44,622 nt of DNA from positions 1-44,622 of the forward strand of contig USAI01000007.1 in the NCBI GenBank assembly GCA_900552675.1, given 5' to 3'. This DNA is from an uncultured Prevotella sp. (GTDB lineage Bacteria; Bacteroidota; Bacteroidia; Bacteroidales; Bacteroidaceae). How positions within the stretch are numbered: position 1 is the first letter of the stretch; every line of letters starts with the position of its first letter. Positions 1 to 10,038 of the stretch are shown here, piece by piece. Made by a program: the position numbers and the translations under genes. Below the pieces are notes generated by a model, which had not been told where the DNA came from, ran no database searches, and worked only from the letters and a program-made list of their open reading frames with translations.

Positions 1-148
1 ATGTGCAACTTTTTACTCATATTTATCAACTTAAATTAATTCCGCCAACGGGTAATATATAACATTTATTTTTGCACATGGAGAGAGTAACATTGATAGA
101 AAGAGTGTTATGTGGAAGTATCGTGAATACAAACTTAAAGCGAAAAGT

Positions 149-195
149 GTTAATAAGTGTTGTCTTTTCGGTACTGTCAGTTTGCCTTTACGTAT
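149..195 (+). promoter_or_regulatory. Putative ECF-sigma promoter block, copy 1 (upstream of the sigma gene)
   Basis: The block begins GTTAATAAGTGTT (149-161) and ends CTTTACGTAT (186-195). A near-identical block with the same order and spacing (within 1 base) sits at 888-933 upstream of fecR. The two outer elements have a -35/-10-like layout. Nothing else upstream of the sigma gene looks as strong; a TATTTTTGC at 68-76 could be a weak housekeeping -7 element. Inference: this is the promoter recognised by the locus's own ECF sigma factor, giving autoregulation. Confidence 0.6.
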
Positions 196-263
196 ATATC
201 TTATTAAACCATTATCTACGACAACTAATAAAATTCTGTGATTATTAAAAACTACTTGTTAAA

Positions 264-803
264 ATGGAACAGAATAATTATGAAAATATCGAACAATTGA
301 AGAAAAGCTCGTATGACGCTTTTTCAAGATTGTATATACAATATTCAAACAACCTATACAGCTTTGTATTTGCCCAAATAAAAAATAGCACCGTTGCTGA
401 AGATATTGTTCAAGAAACATTTCTAAAATTATGGAACGTGCGCGAACAATTAGATAGCAATGGAAATATTCAAGCATTGATTTATACGATAGCGCGAAAT
501 CAGATTATTGATACTTTCAGAAAGCAGATAGTACGCATCGACTTTGAAGATTATCATAAGGCTTGTGAAAAGGTATCAACCTATCCAACAGTAGAAGAAC
601 AAATTGATTGTCATGAATTCATTACTCGTTTGCAACAAACGAAAAAACATTTACCCAAGCGAGCATGTCAGATTTACGAAATGAGTAGAGAAAAGAACAT
701 GCCCATCAATGAAATTGCTAAAGCATTGCATTTGTCTTCACAAACAGTTAAAAACTATCTAACATCTACACTTAAAATATTTAGAAAAGAATTGAAAAAA
801 TAA
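264..803 (+). CDS. FecI-like ECF RNA polymerase sigma factor
   Basis: The protein has 179 residues, the usual length for an ECF (sigma-70 group IV) factor. Sigma region 2 spans about residues 20-88 and contains the -10-binding helix motif AEDIVQETFLKLW (45-57). Region 4 spans about 117-172 with a helix-turn-helix at roughly 147-168. There is no signal peptide, so it acts in the cytoplasm. It sits directly upstream of a FecR-type anti-sigma gene and a SusC with an STN domain, the standard Bacteroidota trans-envelope signalling trio: glycan at SusC, then FecR, then sigma release. It probably recognises the two matching promoter blocks at 149-195 and 888-933. A weak hairpin plus T-run after the stop suggests a separate transcript from fecR. 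The family call is firm; the regulon is inferred. Confidence 0.93.
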   Translation: MEQNNYENIEQLKKSSYDAFSRLYIQYSNNLYSFVFAQIKNSTVAEDIVQETFLKLWNVREQLDSNGNIQALIYTIARNQIIDTFRKQIVRIDFEDYHKACEKVSTYPTVEEQIDCHEFITRLQQTKKHLPKRACQIYEMSREKNMPINEIAKALHLSSQTVKNYLTSTLKIFRKELKK

Positions 804-822
804 CACTCTATGTGTTTTTTTT
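802..822 (+). terminator. Weak intrinsic terminator after the sigma gene
   Basis: AACAC (802-806) pairs with GTGTT (812-816) across a 5-base loop and is followed by six T. It begins at the sigma stop codon. The stem is short, so this is tentative, but fecR having its own promoter block fits separate transcription units. Confidence 0.35.
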
Positions 823-887
823 CATTAAAACAATGACCAATATCTTTATAGGCATTAGGTGGAAAACCAATATATATAACGAGAAAC

Positions 888-933
888 GTTAACAAGTGTT
901 ATTTTTAGGTATTGACATTATATCTTTACGTAT
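888..933 (+). promoter_or_regulatory. Putative ECF-sigma promoter block, copy 2 (upstream of fecR)
   Basis: GTTAACAAGTGTT (888-900) and CTTTACGTAT (924-933) match the block at 149-195, with intervening T-rich and GGTAYTG-like sequence also conserved and a one-base spacing difference. The end of the block lies about 24 bases before the fecR ATG at 957, so a short 5' leader is expected. It also argues against any fecR start upstream of 957, which would lie inside the block. Confidence 0.6.
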
Positions 934-956
934 TTAATAATAGAAGCGAACATTAT

Positions 957-1922
957 ATGGAAAACCGAATAAAAGAATTATATCAGCAGTATTTGTCGGG
1001 ACAATTGTCTCAAGCCGATTTTGAGCAGTTGCAGCACGATATAACAACAGTTTCTGATGAGGAACTGTGGAACGTAATGTGTGACAGCTTTTCTGCTACG
1101 ACCGATACTGCCAAGATGAATTGCAAAACACAACAAAGAATACTGAAAAACATACATAGCAAAATAAAAAGAAAGACATTGCGTGCGTTGGCTTACAAGT
1201 GCCTACGTTATGCCTCAATGCTGTTGCTTATTGTTTCGTTAATGGGTGGTAGCTATTGGTGGCTAAAATCGTCTGCAGCAACAACTCAAAACTATACGTA
1301 CGTTAGTGTTTTACCAGGAAATAAAAGCAAAATAACATTGCCTGATGGTACTAGCGTATTTTTGAATGGAAACAGCCAATTGCGTTATAACGTAGTTCCC
1401 AAAAAACATCGTGAAGTGGTATTGATGAAGGGAGAAGCCTATTTTGATGTTGCGAAAGATGCTACTTGCCCTTTTCACGTTCATATAAATGATATGCAAA
1501 TAGAAGTATTGGGCACACAGTTTAACGTGCGTTTAGATGATGGCGCTATCGAAACGGCTTTGTTCTCGGGCGCTGTACAGCTTTCATCCGACTCACTCCT
1601 TCAAAACTATCAACTCCGTCCAGGCAAGAAATCAATTTACAGACCTGTTTCTCACCAAATCACAATTTGCGATAATGATGGATTGACCGATGCACGATGG
1701 AAAGATGGATATTTGGCTTTCAATAGCCTACCATTTAGTAAAGTGCTTCAAGAAATAGAAAACTGGTATGGTGTAAAAATACAGCTACGCAATCAGTGTT
1801 TGGCCAATGACAAACTAACTGGCGCTTTTTATAAAGAAACCTTGGAAAGTGTGCTGGTTTCATTAAGTATGCAATATGGCTTTAAATATAAAATGGAACG
1901 CGAGCATATTATAATAGAATAG
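957..1922 (+). CDS. FecR-family anti-sigma factor (inner-membrane sigma regulator)
   Basis: The protein has 321 residues starting at ATG 957. An in-frame TTG at 912 exists but falls inside the promoter-like block, so 957 is preferred. Residues 1-80 form the cytoplasmic part expected to hold the sigma factor. One transmembrane segment lies at about 84-104 (MLLLIVSLMGGSYWW region). The periplasmic FecR domain follows at about 113-210, with the family signature of a Leu-Pro-Asp-Gly-Thr strand and GEAYFDV. A C-terminal domain of the DUF4974 type covers about 250-320. It should relay a signal from the STN domain of the downstream SusC to the upstream sigma factor. The last codons are affected by an 18-bp tandem duplication. 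Confidence 0.93.
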   Translation: MENRIKELYQQYLSGQLSQADFEQLQHDITTVSDEELWNVMCDSFSATTDTAKMNCKTQQRILKNIHSKIKRKTLRALAYKCLRYASMLLLIVSLMGGSYWWLKSSAATTQNYTYVSVLPGNKSKITLPDGTSVFLNGNSQLRYNVVPKKHREVVLMKGEAYFDVAKDATCPFHVHINDMQIEVLGTQFNVRLDDGAIETALFSGAVQLSSDSLLQNYQLRPGKKSIYRPVSHQITICDNDGLTDARWKDGYLAFNSLPFSKVLQEIENWYGVKIQLRNQCLANDKLTGAFYKETLESVLVSLSMQYGFKYKMEREHIIIE

Positions 1923-1936
1923 CATATTATAATAGA
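1903..1936 (+). repeat. 18-bp-period tandem duplication across the fecR stop codon
   Basis: The 16-mer AGCATATTATAATAGA occurs at 1903-1918 and again at 1921-1936. The fecR stop codon (1920-1922) lies at the junction. Without the second copy the reading frame would run two codons further before stopping. It is probably a recent slippage duplication with little effect on the protein. Confidence 0.8.
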
Positions 1937-1968
1937 TGAATGAAGTGATGACTTAAAACCTAAATAAG

Positions 1969-4900
1969 ATGACAAACAATTTAAACAGTAACAGGAAACG
2001 CATTTTGCGCTTTGTGGCCTTAACATGGCTACTATTGGTGCCTATGATTATACAGGCGCAGCGCGGAAATGTGACCCTAAATCTTCAAACGAAGAAGTAC
2101 GTCGATTTATTCGGCAAGTGGAAAAACAAACGAATTACACGTTCGTGTATCGTAACAGTGTGCTTAACCCAAAGACGAAAGTCACATTGGTCTGTAAAAA
2201 CTGGTCATTAGAGAAAGCCTTGTCTGAAGTGTTTTCTCCCTTTGGTATACAGTATTCTTTTAACAATAACACCATTGTCTTGCACAAAAAGAGAGACAAA
2301 AACGGTAGTTTGAAGCAAAAGAAAGCGAAACTTGTTGATGAAACCGAACAAACAATGCCCAATATGAATAAAATATCGGGTCTTGTTCGTGAAGCTGATG
2401 GAACCCCTATCATGGGTGCGAGTATTTTTGTGAAAGGTACAAAGATAGGTACTGTAACAAATATTCGTGGCGAGTTTTCATTAGAAGTATCAGCAAATAG
2501 CACGGTGTTAGTTTCATATTTAGGCTTTACGACACGTGAGGTTTCAGTAAAAGGATCATCAAACTTAAAGATAACCCTAAATGAAGATGAGGCTCAGTCG
2601 CTGAACGAGGTTGTGGTTATTGGCTATGGCACACAGAAAAAAGCAACTGTTACTGGCGCTATTGCCTCTGTAACAACAAAAGATTTGGTGCAAACTCCAC
2701 AGGCAAACATCAGTAATATGCTGGTGGGTAAGATGCCTGGCTTGATAGCTATGCAGCGAAGTGGTGCTCCTGGCGAAGACTCCTCTACATTGTTAATTCG
2801 TGGTGTCAGTACGTTTTCAGACAATACTGCTCCGCTTGTGATGATTGACGGCGTAGAGCGCCCTAACTATAACGGTCTTGATCCTAATGAAATTGAAACG
2901 GTGAGTATTCTTAAAGATGCATCTGCCACAGCTATTTATGGTGTACGTGGTGCAAACGGTGTTATCTTGATTACTACTCGAAAAGGTAAGAAAGGCAAGC
3001 CACATCTTAGCTATTCAGGCAATGTCGCTATCCAGTCGCCCACAGCCCTTCCTCATTATTTAAATAGTGCTGATTACTGCGAAATGTATAACGAGGCATT
3101 GAAGAATGATGCCTATACCACTGGAACCACATATGTGCCTCGATTTACGAGTGATGATATCAAACTGTATCGCGATGGTACCGACCCTATTATGCACCCC
3201 AATACCGACTGGGTGGGAAAGTTTTTACGTAAGGCCTCATTGCGTACACAGCATAACTTTAATATCTCTGGTGGTACTGACCGTGTGAAGTATTTTATCT
3301 CGGCAGGCTATTTTCATCAAGGAGGTATGTATAAGTACACTAAGATAGACCGTCACCATGACGTGAACGCTTCAGACACACGTTACAATTTTCGCTCAAA
3401 CCTCGATTTTGATGTAACCCAAGACTTTAAAGCAACCGTTCAATTATCAACCCAAATAAATAATATTCGTACACCCGGACTTGGTAACAGTAACCTATGG
3501 AAGGAAATTTCATGGGCTACGCCGTTAGGTACCCCTGGTATGGTAGATGGAAAACTGGTTCGTCTTGAAAATACTATTGACGATGAAAATCCCTGGCAAG
3601 CTTTGTTGAATAATGGTTATCACGATATTAACGCTAACACTATTAATACCACTTTGCGTTTCGAATATGACCTTTCGCGTTTGCTGCTGAAAGGCTTGTC
3701 TATTCATGCCAGTACCTCTTATGATAGCTACTACAATAGTAAGCGTCTGTCAATAAAGAAGATGCAGACTTTTGTGCCAAAGAGAGACCCCGAAAACCCC
3801 AACGAGATTGTTCTCATTCCACAAAATGAAGGCGATACCTGGGGTGGAGGTTTTGAATATAGTAAGAATCGTAAAGTTTATTTTGAAGCCGGACTTCATT
3901 ATAACCAAAAATTTGGCAAGCATGAGACCACAGCCCTCTTGCTCTATAACCAAAGCAAATATTATGCTCCTAGTTTGGCTTACCATGTGCCCAATGCCTA
4001 CCAAGGTATCGTGGGGCGTGTAACCTATGGTTATGCCAACCGCTATTTAGCCGAATTTAATATGGGTTATAACGGCACTGAGAACTTTGCCAAAGGACGT
4101 CGTTTTGGTTTCTTCCCCGCTGTGTCAGCAGGATGGGTACTTAGTGAAGAGCCCTTCTTCCCCAAAAACGATTACCTCGTTTACATGAAGTTTAGAGCTA
4201 CTTATGGTGAGGTGGGTAACGATAAGATTGGTGGCGACCGCTTCTTGTATCTTCCTTCGGTTTATGGTAATACCAGTGGCACCTTGTCAGGCTATAACTT
4301 TGGTTCGTCTTCAAACCCCGTCTACTCACAAATGGTTGCCGAGAAACGTTTGGGTAACCCGCTGCTTACGTGGGAAAAAGCACGTAAACTAAACTTGGGT
4401 GTTGATGTAAACTTCTTTAAGAATCATCTTACGGTATCGTTCGATTACTTTAAAGAGCGTCGCAACAACATTCTGTCAAATAGAAACAGTGCGCCTATGC
4501 TGATTGGTGCCACTTTGCCCGCTTATAATATGGGTGAGATGGAAAATTCGGGCTTTGAGTTTGATATCAACTATCGTAACAAGATACGCGACTTCAACTA
4601 TTGGGGACGTTTCAACTATTCGTTTGCACGTAACAAAATTTTGTTCCAAGATGAAGTGCCTGAAAAATATGCTTACCAAATGCGTACAGGCCGACGCGTT
4701 GGGCAGTTTTACGGTCTGCTTTTTGATGGCTTCTACAATTCATGGGAAGAGATTAATGCGTTAGATCGCCCTGTTAGCAGCTGGAACAACAACCGTTTGC
4801 AGCCTGGTGATATGCGCTATGTTGATGTTAATAAAGACGGAAAGATTGATATGTATGATATGGTGCCAATAGGCTATTCGCCCACACCTGAAATTATATA

Positions 4901-5393
4901 CGGATTCTCGTTTGGTGGCAGTTGGCGTGGTTTTGATTTCTCAGCTCTCTTTCAGGGTGCCGACCACGTGTCTATTAAGTATTTCGGTCGTGCATTATGG
5001 CCATTTATCAATGCTCATAATAGTGCAAAGACCTTGATATTAGAGCGCTGGACACAGGAACGTTATGAAAATGGTGAACCTATCAACTTCCCGCGTTTGT
5101 CGATGAGCCCCTCGCGAGACACTGATAACAACTATCAAGATTCAAACTTCTGGATACGCAATGCTAGGTATTTGCGCTTAAAGAATGTAGAAATTGGTTA
5201 TACACTTCGTAAGAACCAACTCAAGGCATTAGGCTTAGAGAGTTTGCGTCTCTATGTAAGTGGTACTAACTTGTTTACATGGACTAATGTGATTGATCTT
5301 GATCCAGAGGCTCCTTCAAAGGGAGGTAACACTGAGATTAATACTTATCCGTTACAAAAAATCTATAATATTGGTTTAAACATTCAATTCTAA
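1969..5393 (+). pseudogene. SusC-like TonB-dependent transporter with STN domain, interrupted by a one-base frameshift
   Basis: This is an outer-membrane beta-barrel that imports oligosaccharides with its SusD partner. Frame 1 from ATG 1969 encodes a clear signal peptide ending at VPMIIQAQ followed by the first STN strand (RGNVTLNLQ). The rest of the STN domain (NEEVRRFIRQVEKQ onward), a carboxypeptidase-regulatory-like beta domain, the TonB box and plug, and the barrel continue in frame 3 to 5393. Adding one A to the AAA run at 2087-2089 joins them exactly as LQNEEVRRF. The body can be read from ATG 2025 (1122 residues), but that start gives no signal peptide and a nonsense N-terminus. The rest of the gene is intact and ends in a normal barrel strand, so sequencing error, phase variation or recent inactivation are all possible. 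The STN domain links it to the FecR/FecI pair upstream. Confidence 0.85.
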
Positions 5394-5404
5394 AAACCTT
5401 CTGT

Positions 5405-7165
5405 ATGAAAACGAAACTTAAATATATAGCATGGGCATTGGCACCTTTCTTTATGGTGTCTTGTTCCGATTTTTTAGAGACACCGCCTTCTGTCGATTAC
5501 GGCGAAGATGAGGTATTCTCAACGCGTGCAGATGCCGAAAAACTATTAACCACGCTCTATGCTGAAGGAATGCCCTACGGCTTTTGTATGAGCAGTACAA
5601 ATACTGATCGCCGACTGTTATCTTCTTCTACATTGGCTTCGGCTTGTGATGAAGGCGAAGACGTAGGTACGTGGGCCATGGGCAATGCTGCATGGAACGC
5701 AGGCAACCATACCAATAGTAGCTTTTCGTGGGATGAAGACTGCCGCTTCTATTTGCGCAATCACACCACACGTGTGGCAAACCTTATCTTAAATCGTATT
5801 AATGATGTGCCCTATGATGAGGGCGATCCTGATTTTAATAAGCGTGCTACGGGCGAGGCCTATTTTATGAGAGCTATGTTGTTATGGGAGGGCGTATATC
5901 GTTATGGAGGTATGCCTATTGTACGAGAGGTTATTGCTCCGAACGACTTCTCTGAGCGTAAGCGTAACAGTTTTTCTGATTGTATTGACTCGATTCTTGT
6001 CGATTGCGATCGTGCCACGCATTATTTGCCCGATTATTACACCGATAACGCTAAGTTAGGCCGTGCTACACGTATTGCTGCTTTAGCTCTGAAAGCAAGG
6101 GTACTGCTGTATGCAGCAAGTCCGTTGTTTAATACGAACAAGCCTTATATGTCGTTGCCTGGTAATGAAGAACTGATAGGTTATGGCAATTATGACAAAG
6201 AACGTTGGAAGAAGGCTGCCGATGCTGCCAAAGAGGCTATTGATGCAGCTGTAAATTCAGGACATTATAAGATATATAATACGGGTAATCCTGAAACCGA
6301 CTATGAATATGTATGGACCACACCTGATAATGAGGAAATTATTTTGGGTAATATGAAATACAGAGGTTTCAAGACAACAAGCCGTCCTTTGGTTGCAAAC
6401 CTTCCCACCTGGGCTATGAACAAGGCTTGGGGCGATGCAGGATTGTATGTTACCTTCAATTTCGTTAAGCACTATGAGAAGCGTTCTAATGGTGAACCTG
6501 CCGATTGGGATATGAATGGTGGCGACGATTTGATAGCTATTTATAATAGTTTAGACCCACGCTTTAAGCAAACGGTAGCTTATCATAGCAGTAGTTGGAA
6601 TGATGAAATACCGTTCATCAATTTCCTCGATGGCGGTCCTGAAAAGTCGCCCATGGATCGTACTGCCCATCTGCTTCATAAGTGGGTGCCCCGCATCTTG
6701 CATGTTAATGGTAGCAATAAGACCAACGTGCAGTGGCCTGTGTTTCGTATGGCCGAACTTTATCTGAATTATGCTGAGGCTCTGAACGAATATTACAGTG
6801 CACCTCCACAGGAGGCCTACGATGCAGTAAGCATTGTTCGTGAACGCGCTGGTATGCCCGCTTTTCCTGCTGGTATGAGCCAAGAAGCCTTCCGTACAAA
6901 GCTTCGCAACGAGCGTTCGGTTGAGTTGGCATTTGAAGATCATCGTTTTTGGGATATCAGAAGATGGCTTATTGCTGGTGATGAAGGGGTGATGCAAGGT
7001 AAGTTCTATGGCTTAAAGATTCATTCGATAGATGGTAATAAAACCCATGTTCATTACACACCCTATGTGTTTGAAAATCGTTTCTGGAATGATAACTGCT
7101 ACTTGTATGCCATTGACCAGTCAGAAGTGAACAAGGGTTATCTCGTTCAAAACCCTGGATGGTAA
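5405..7165 (+). CDS. SusD-like glycan-binding lipoprotein (first pair)
   Basis: The protein has 586 residues and starts 11 bases after the first susC. A lipoprotein signal ends at Cys20 (MVSC), followed by the typical SDFLETPP start of the mature SusD fold. TPR-like helices with tyrosine- and tryptophan-rich stretches and a C-terminal segment with ELAFEDHRFWDIRRW, a hallmark of the RagB/SusD family, are present. It caps the SusC barrel at the cell surface and delivers oligosaccharide. The length is normal and there are no interruptions. The very short spacing shows it is in the same operon as the SusC before it. Confidence 0.95.
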   Translation: MKTKLKYIAWALAPFFMVSCSDFLETPPSVDYGEDEVFSTRADAEKLLTTLYAEGMPYGFCMSSTNTDRRLLSSSTLASACDEGEDVGTWAMGNAAWNAGNHTNSSFSWDEDCRFYLRNHTTRVANLILNRINDVPYDEGDPDFNKRATGEAYFMRAMLLWEGVYRYGGMPIVREVIAPNDFSERKRNSFSDCIDSILVDCDRATHYLPDYYTDNAKLGRATRIAALALKARVLLYAASPLFNTNKPYMSLPGNEELIGYGNYDKERWKKAADAAKEAIDAAVNSGHYKIYNTGNPETDYEYVWTTPDNEEIILGNMKYRGFKTTSRPLVANLPTWAMNKAWGDAGLYVTFNFVKHYEKRSNGEPADWDMNGGDDLIAIYNSLDPRFKQTVAYHSSSWNDEIPFINFLDGGPEKSPMDRTAHLLHKWVPRILHVNGSNKTNVQWPVFRMAELYLNYAEALNEYYSAPPQEAYDAVSIVRERAGMPAFPAGMSQEAFRTKLRNERSVELAFEDHRFWDIRRWLIAGDEGVMQGKFYGLKIHSIDGNKTHVHYTPYVFENRFWNDNCYLYAIDQSEVNKGYLVQNPGW

Positions 7166-7199
7166 TATAAAGTGAACCTTAACGTAAAAAGATAGAACA

Positions 7200-10010
7200 A
7201 TGAAATATAGATATTTTATTATAGGATGTGCTCTCGTGCAGCTCTGTTCGCCAGTAAACGCACAAGATGTCACTGACACTACAGCAGTACAGATAGCTTA
7301 CGGAGAACAATCTTCGTGGGCACAATCGCAAGCCATTTCTACAGTAAAGGGCGATAGACTGATGGAGATAACATCGCCAACCGTGGGAAATTCATTAAAA
7401 GGTATGCTCCCAGGACTATCGATTTTGCAGAAATCGGGAGAGCCTGGTTACGACTTTTATATGGAAAATATGTTCACACGTGGCGTGAGCTCTTTCAATA
7501 GCAATCAGAAGATGCTTATTTTCGTTGATGGCTTTGAGGCTCCGTTAGACAATCTTTCCTCAGAAGAAATCGAGTCGGTGTCATTGTTAAAAGATGCTGC
7601 TGCCTTGGCCATTTATGGTTCAAGAGGTGCTAATGGCGTGTTGTTAATAACCACTAAGAAAGGTTATCGTTCGGCACCCAAGATAGGTTTCCGTATGCAA
7701 ACGGGCATACAGATGCCTACGGTTATGGATACGCCTATGAATTCGGCCGACTATGCTAAGCTTTACAACCAGGCTCTTACAAACGATAACAAAAGGCCGC
7801 TATACGATACCGATGCCTTTACGGCCTATGAAACAGGTAGCAATGGCTATCTCTATCCTAATGTGAACTGGAAAAAGCAAGTTTACAGAAGCACGGCTCC
7901 CTTGACGATGGGTGAACTGTCGTTCCGTGGAGGAGGTGATGGCTTAAACTATTATGTAATGGCAGGCCTGATGAATAATGGTGGTTTATATCGTGGCACC
8001 GACTCGAAGAAGCGCGAAAATGCTAATGTCGACTACGCTCGTTATAACTTCAGAGCCAATCTTGATGTTGATATTACACGCTATTTTAACGCGTTTCTCT
8101 ATTCAGGTGTAAGCTTTGCCGAAAAAACTACACCTGGTGGCGGTGGCGCCAGCGATTATCTGAAATCTATCTGGAGCACTCCTCCCAACGCGTTTCCTGT
8201 TTATAACCCAGATGGTAGCATAGGCGGAACATCTCTTTACACAAACCCTGTGGCCAATTTGTTAAACCGCGGTTTAAATAAAGAGAACTCTCGCTCTATG
8301 CAGGTGGTATTTGGCTTGAAGTATGATTTTAGTGCCTTAGTTCGTGGATTAAGCGCGAAAGTAATGTTTGGCTATCATAACTTTATGGCTGAGACCTCAC
8401 CCAAGTCGCGTAACTATGCACGTTATGCACTTTCACAGTCGGGCGTCGATGCCCAAGGTGAACCTGTTTATAGCTATACACAATATGGTTCAGATGCAGC
8501 GCTCACATCGAGCGAAGGATTCAGAACCAGTGATACACGTGTAAACTTACAGGCACAGATTGATTATCAGCGTCAGTTTAGTAAGCACGGTGTGCACGCT
8601 ATGATGATGATGATGAACGATCGTTATCGTGTATATGGTGTGCGCGATGACGAGTGCTATGTAAACTTTGCTGGCCGTTTGAATTACAACTTTGATAAGC
8701 GATATGTGGCCGAGATTGTTGCATCTTACATGGGAACCAATAATTATGCTCGTGGTAAACGTTTTGGCGTTTTCCCTGCAGCCTCGGTAGCATGGGTTAT
8801 GAGCAACGAACCGTTTATGAAGTCGGTATCTTGTATTGATTTCTTGAAGCTTCGTACCTCTTATGGTCTTACTGGTAACAACCAAACATCAGCCCGATAT
8901 ATTTTTGATGAGGCTTATGGTAGCAAGGGTAGTTATCTGTTTGGAACTGGTAGTTCGCAGTCATCGGGCTTCTCTGAGAAAACACTGGCCAACCCCTCTG
9001 TCTCATGGGAGAAGAAACATATCTTTAACGTAGGACTTGATGCTACTTTGTGGAAAAGCTTATCAGTAAATATTGATGTCTTCAACGAGAGCCAGTCGGG
9101 TATTCTCGCCCTTCCATACGCTCAGGTGCTTGGCATCGTAGGTGCTTCGTATGGAAACATATTGCCGCTGATGAATGTGGGTAAGGTAACAAATCATGGC
9201 TTCGAGTTCAAGGCACGTTATCAAGGAAAGATACAGGACAAAATTACCTATTATGCCGAGGCTGGAGCATGGTATGCTATGAGCAAGGTAAAAGAACAAG
9301 GCGAAGACGTGAAGGCTGAAAACTATCTTTATAAGAAAGGTCACTCGGTATGGAAGCCTATAGTGCTTGAAGCTGAACGTTTTTATACTGCCGACGACTT
9401 TGATAGCGAAGGCAAATTAAAGGCTGGTCTTCCTCAACCTCAGTTTGGTCATGTAGCACCTGGTGACATCAAGTATAAAGATTATAACTGCGATAACGTC
9501 ATTAATGAAAATGATGCACATCCTGTAGGCAATTCAACCGTTCCCGCTTGGAACTATATGTTCAGTGGTGGTCTTAAGTATAAGGGTTTTGATCTGAGCT
9601 TCGTTTTCCAAGGTGTTGCTAAGCGCGATGTTTATCTGAGTGGTGCCAGTGTTTACTCTTTCCAAAATAACGGAACAGCCTCAAATCTCGCTTTTGATAG
9701 CTGGACACCTTCAAATACCGATGCATCATATCCGCGTCTGTCAACAGTAGATTTCAGTAACAACTATCGCACTTCTACCTTCTGGCGTCGCAATGGCAGC
9801 TTCTTAAGGTTACGCGATGTTCAGGTGGGGTATGAACTGCCAGCTGCTGTATCTCAGGCCGTGCGCTTAAGCAATATTTACTTCTATGTAAATGCTACCA
9901 ATTTGTTCACAATCGACCATCTCGGAAAGCTGGGCGATGCTGAGCAAGATAACCTGTTAAGCTATCCGCTCATGCGTACCGTTAGTGTAGGCTTGAAGCT
10001 TGCTTTCTAA
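7200..10010 (+). CDS. SusC-like TonB-dependent transporter, short form (second pair)
   Basis: The protein has 936 residues with a signal peptide ending about residue 21 (CSPVNAQD). The mature protein begins almost at once with a TonB-box/plug region (AVQIAYGEQ, then QAISTVKGDRL). It lacks both the STN domain and the carboxypeptidase-regulatory-like beta domain that precede the plug in the first SusC. The plug signature SLLKDAAALAIYGSRGANGV is complete, and the barrel runs to a terminal strand ending in F. It therefore should transport but not signal through FecR. The start is the ATG at 7200, 34 bases after the first SusD. It pairs with the SusD at 10039. Confidence 0.93.
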   Translation: MKYRYFIIGCALVQLCSPVNAQDVTDTTAVQIAYGEQSSWAQSQAISTVKGDRLMEITSPTVGNSLKGMLPGLSILQKSGEPGYDFYMENMFTRGVSSFNSNQKMLIFVDGFEAPLDNLSSEEIESVSLLKDAAALAIYGSRGANGVLLITTKKGYRSAPKIGFRMQTGIQMPTVMDTPMNSADYAKLYNQALTNDNKRPLYDTDAFTAYETGSNGYLYPNVNWKKQVYRSTAPLTMGELSFRGGGDGLNYYVMAGLMNNGGLYRGTDSKKRENANVDYARYNFRANLDVDITRYFNAFLYSGVSFAEKTTPGGGGASDYLKSIWSTPPNAFPVYNPDGSIGGTSLYTNPVANLLNRGLNKENSRSMQVVFGLKYDFSALVRGLSAKVMFGYHNFMAETSPKSRNYARYALSQSGVDAQGEPVYSYTQYGSDAALTSSEGFRTSDTRVNLQAQIDYQRQFSKHGVHAMMMMMNDRYRVYGVRDDECYVNFAGRLNYNFDKRYVAEIVASYMGTNNYARGKRFGVFPAASVAWVMSNEPFMKSVSCIDFLKLRTSYGLTGNNQTSARYIFDEAYGSKGSYLFGTGSSQSSGFSEKTLANPSVSWEKKHIFNVGLDATLWKSLSVNIDVFNESQSGILALPYAQVLGIVGASYGNILPLMNVGKVTNHGFEFKARYQGKIQDKITYYAEAGAWYAMSKVKEQGEDVKAENYLYKKGHSVWKPIVLEAERFYTADDFDSEGKLKAGLPQPQFGHVAPGDIKYKDYNCDNVINENDAHPVGNSTVPAWNYMFSGGLKYKGFDLSFVFQGVAKRDVYLSGASVYSFQNNGTASNLAFDSWTPSNTDASYPRLSTVDFSNNYRTSTFWRRNGSFLRLRDVQVGYELPAAVSQAVRLSNIYFYVNATNLFTIDHLGKLGDAEQDNLLSYPLMRTVSVGLKLAF

Positions 10011-10038
10011 CTCATTTCTAACTAAAGAACTATATCCT

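Noticed and set aside
78..248. A 56-codon open frame starting ATG 78 with a hydrophobic stretch, upstream of the sigma gene
   Set aside because: It spans the promoter-like block that recurs, without a reading frame, at 888-933; the hydrophobic stretch comes from T-rich DNA.
912..956. Longer fecR N-terminus from TTG 912
   Set aside because: It lies within the repeated promoter block; ATG 957 gives the normal start.
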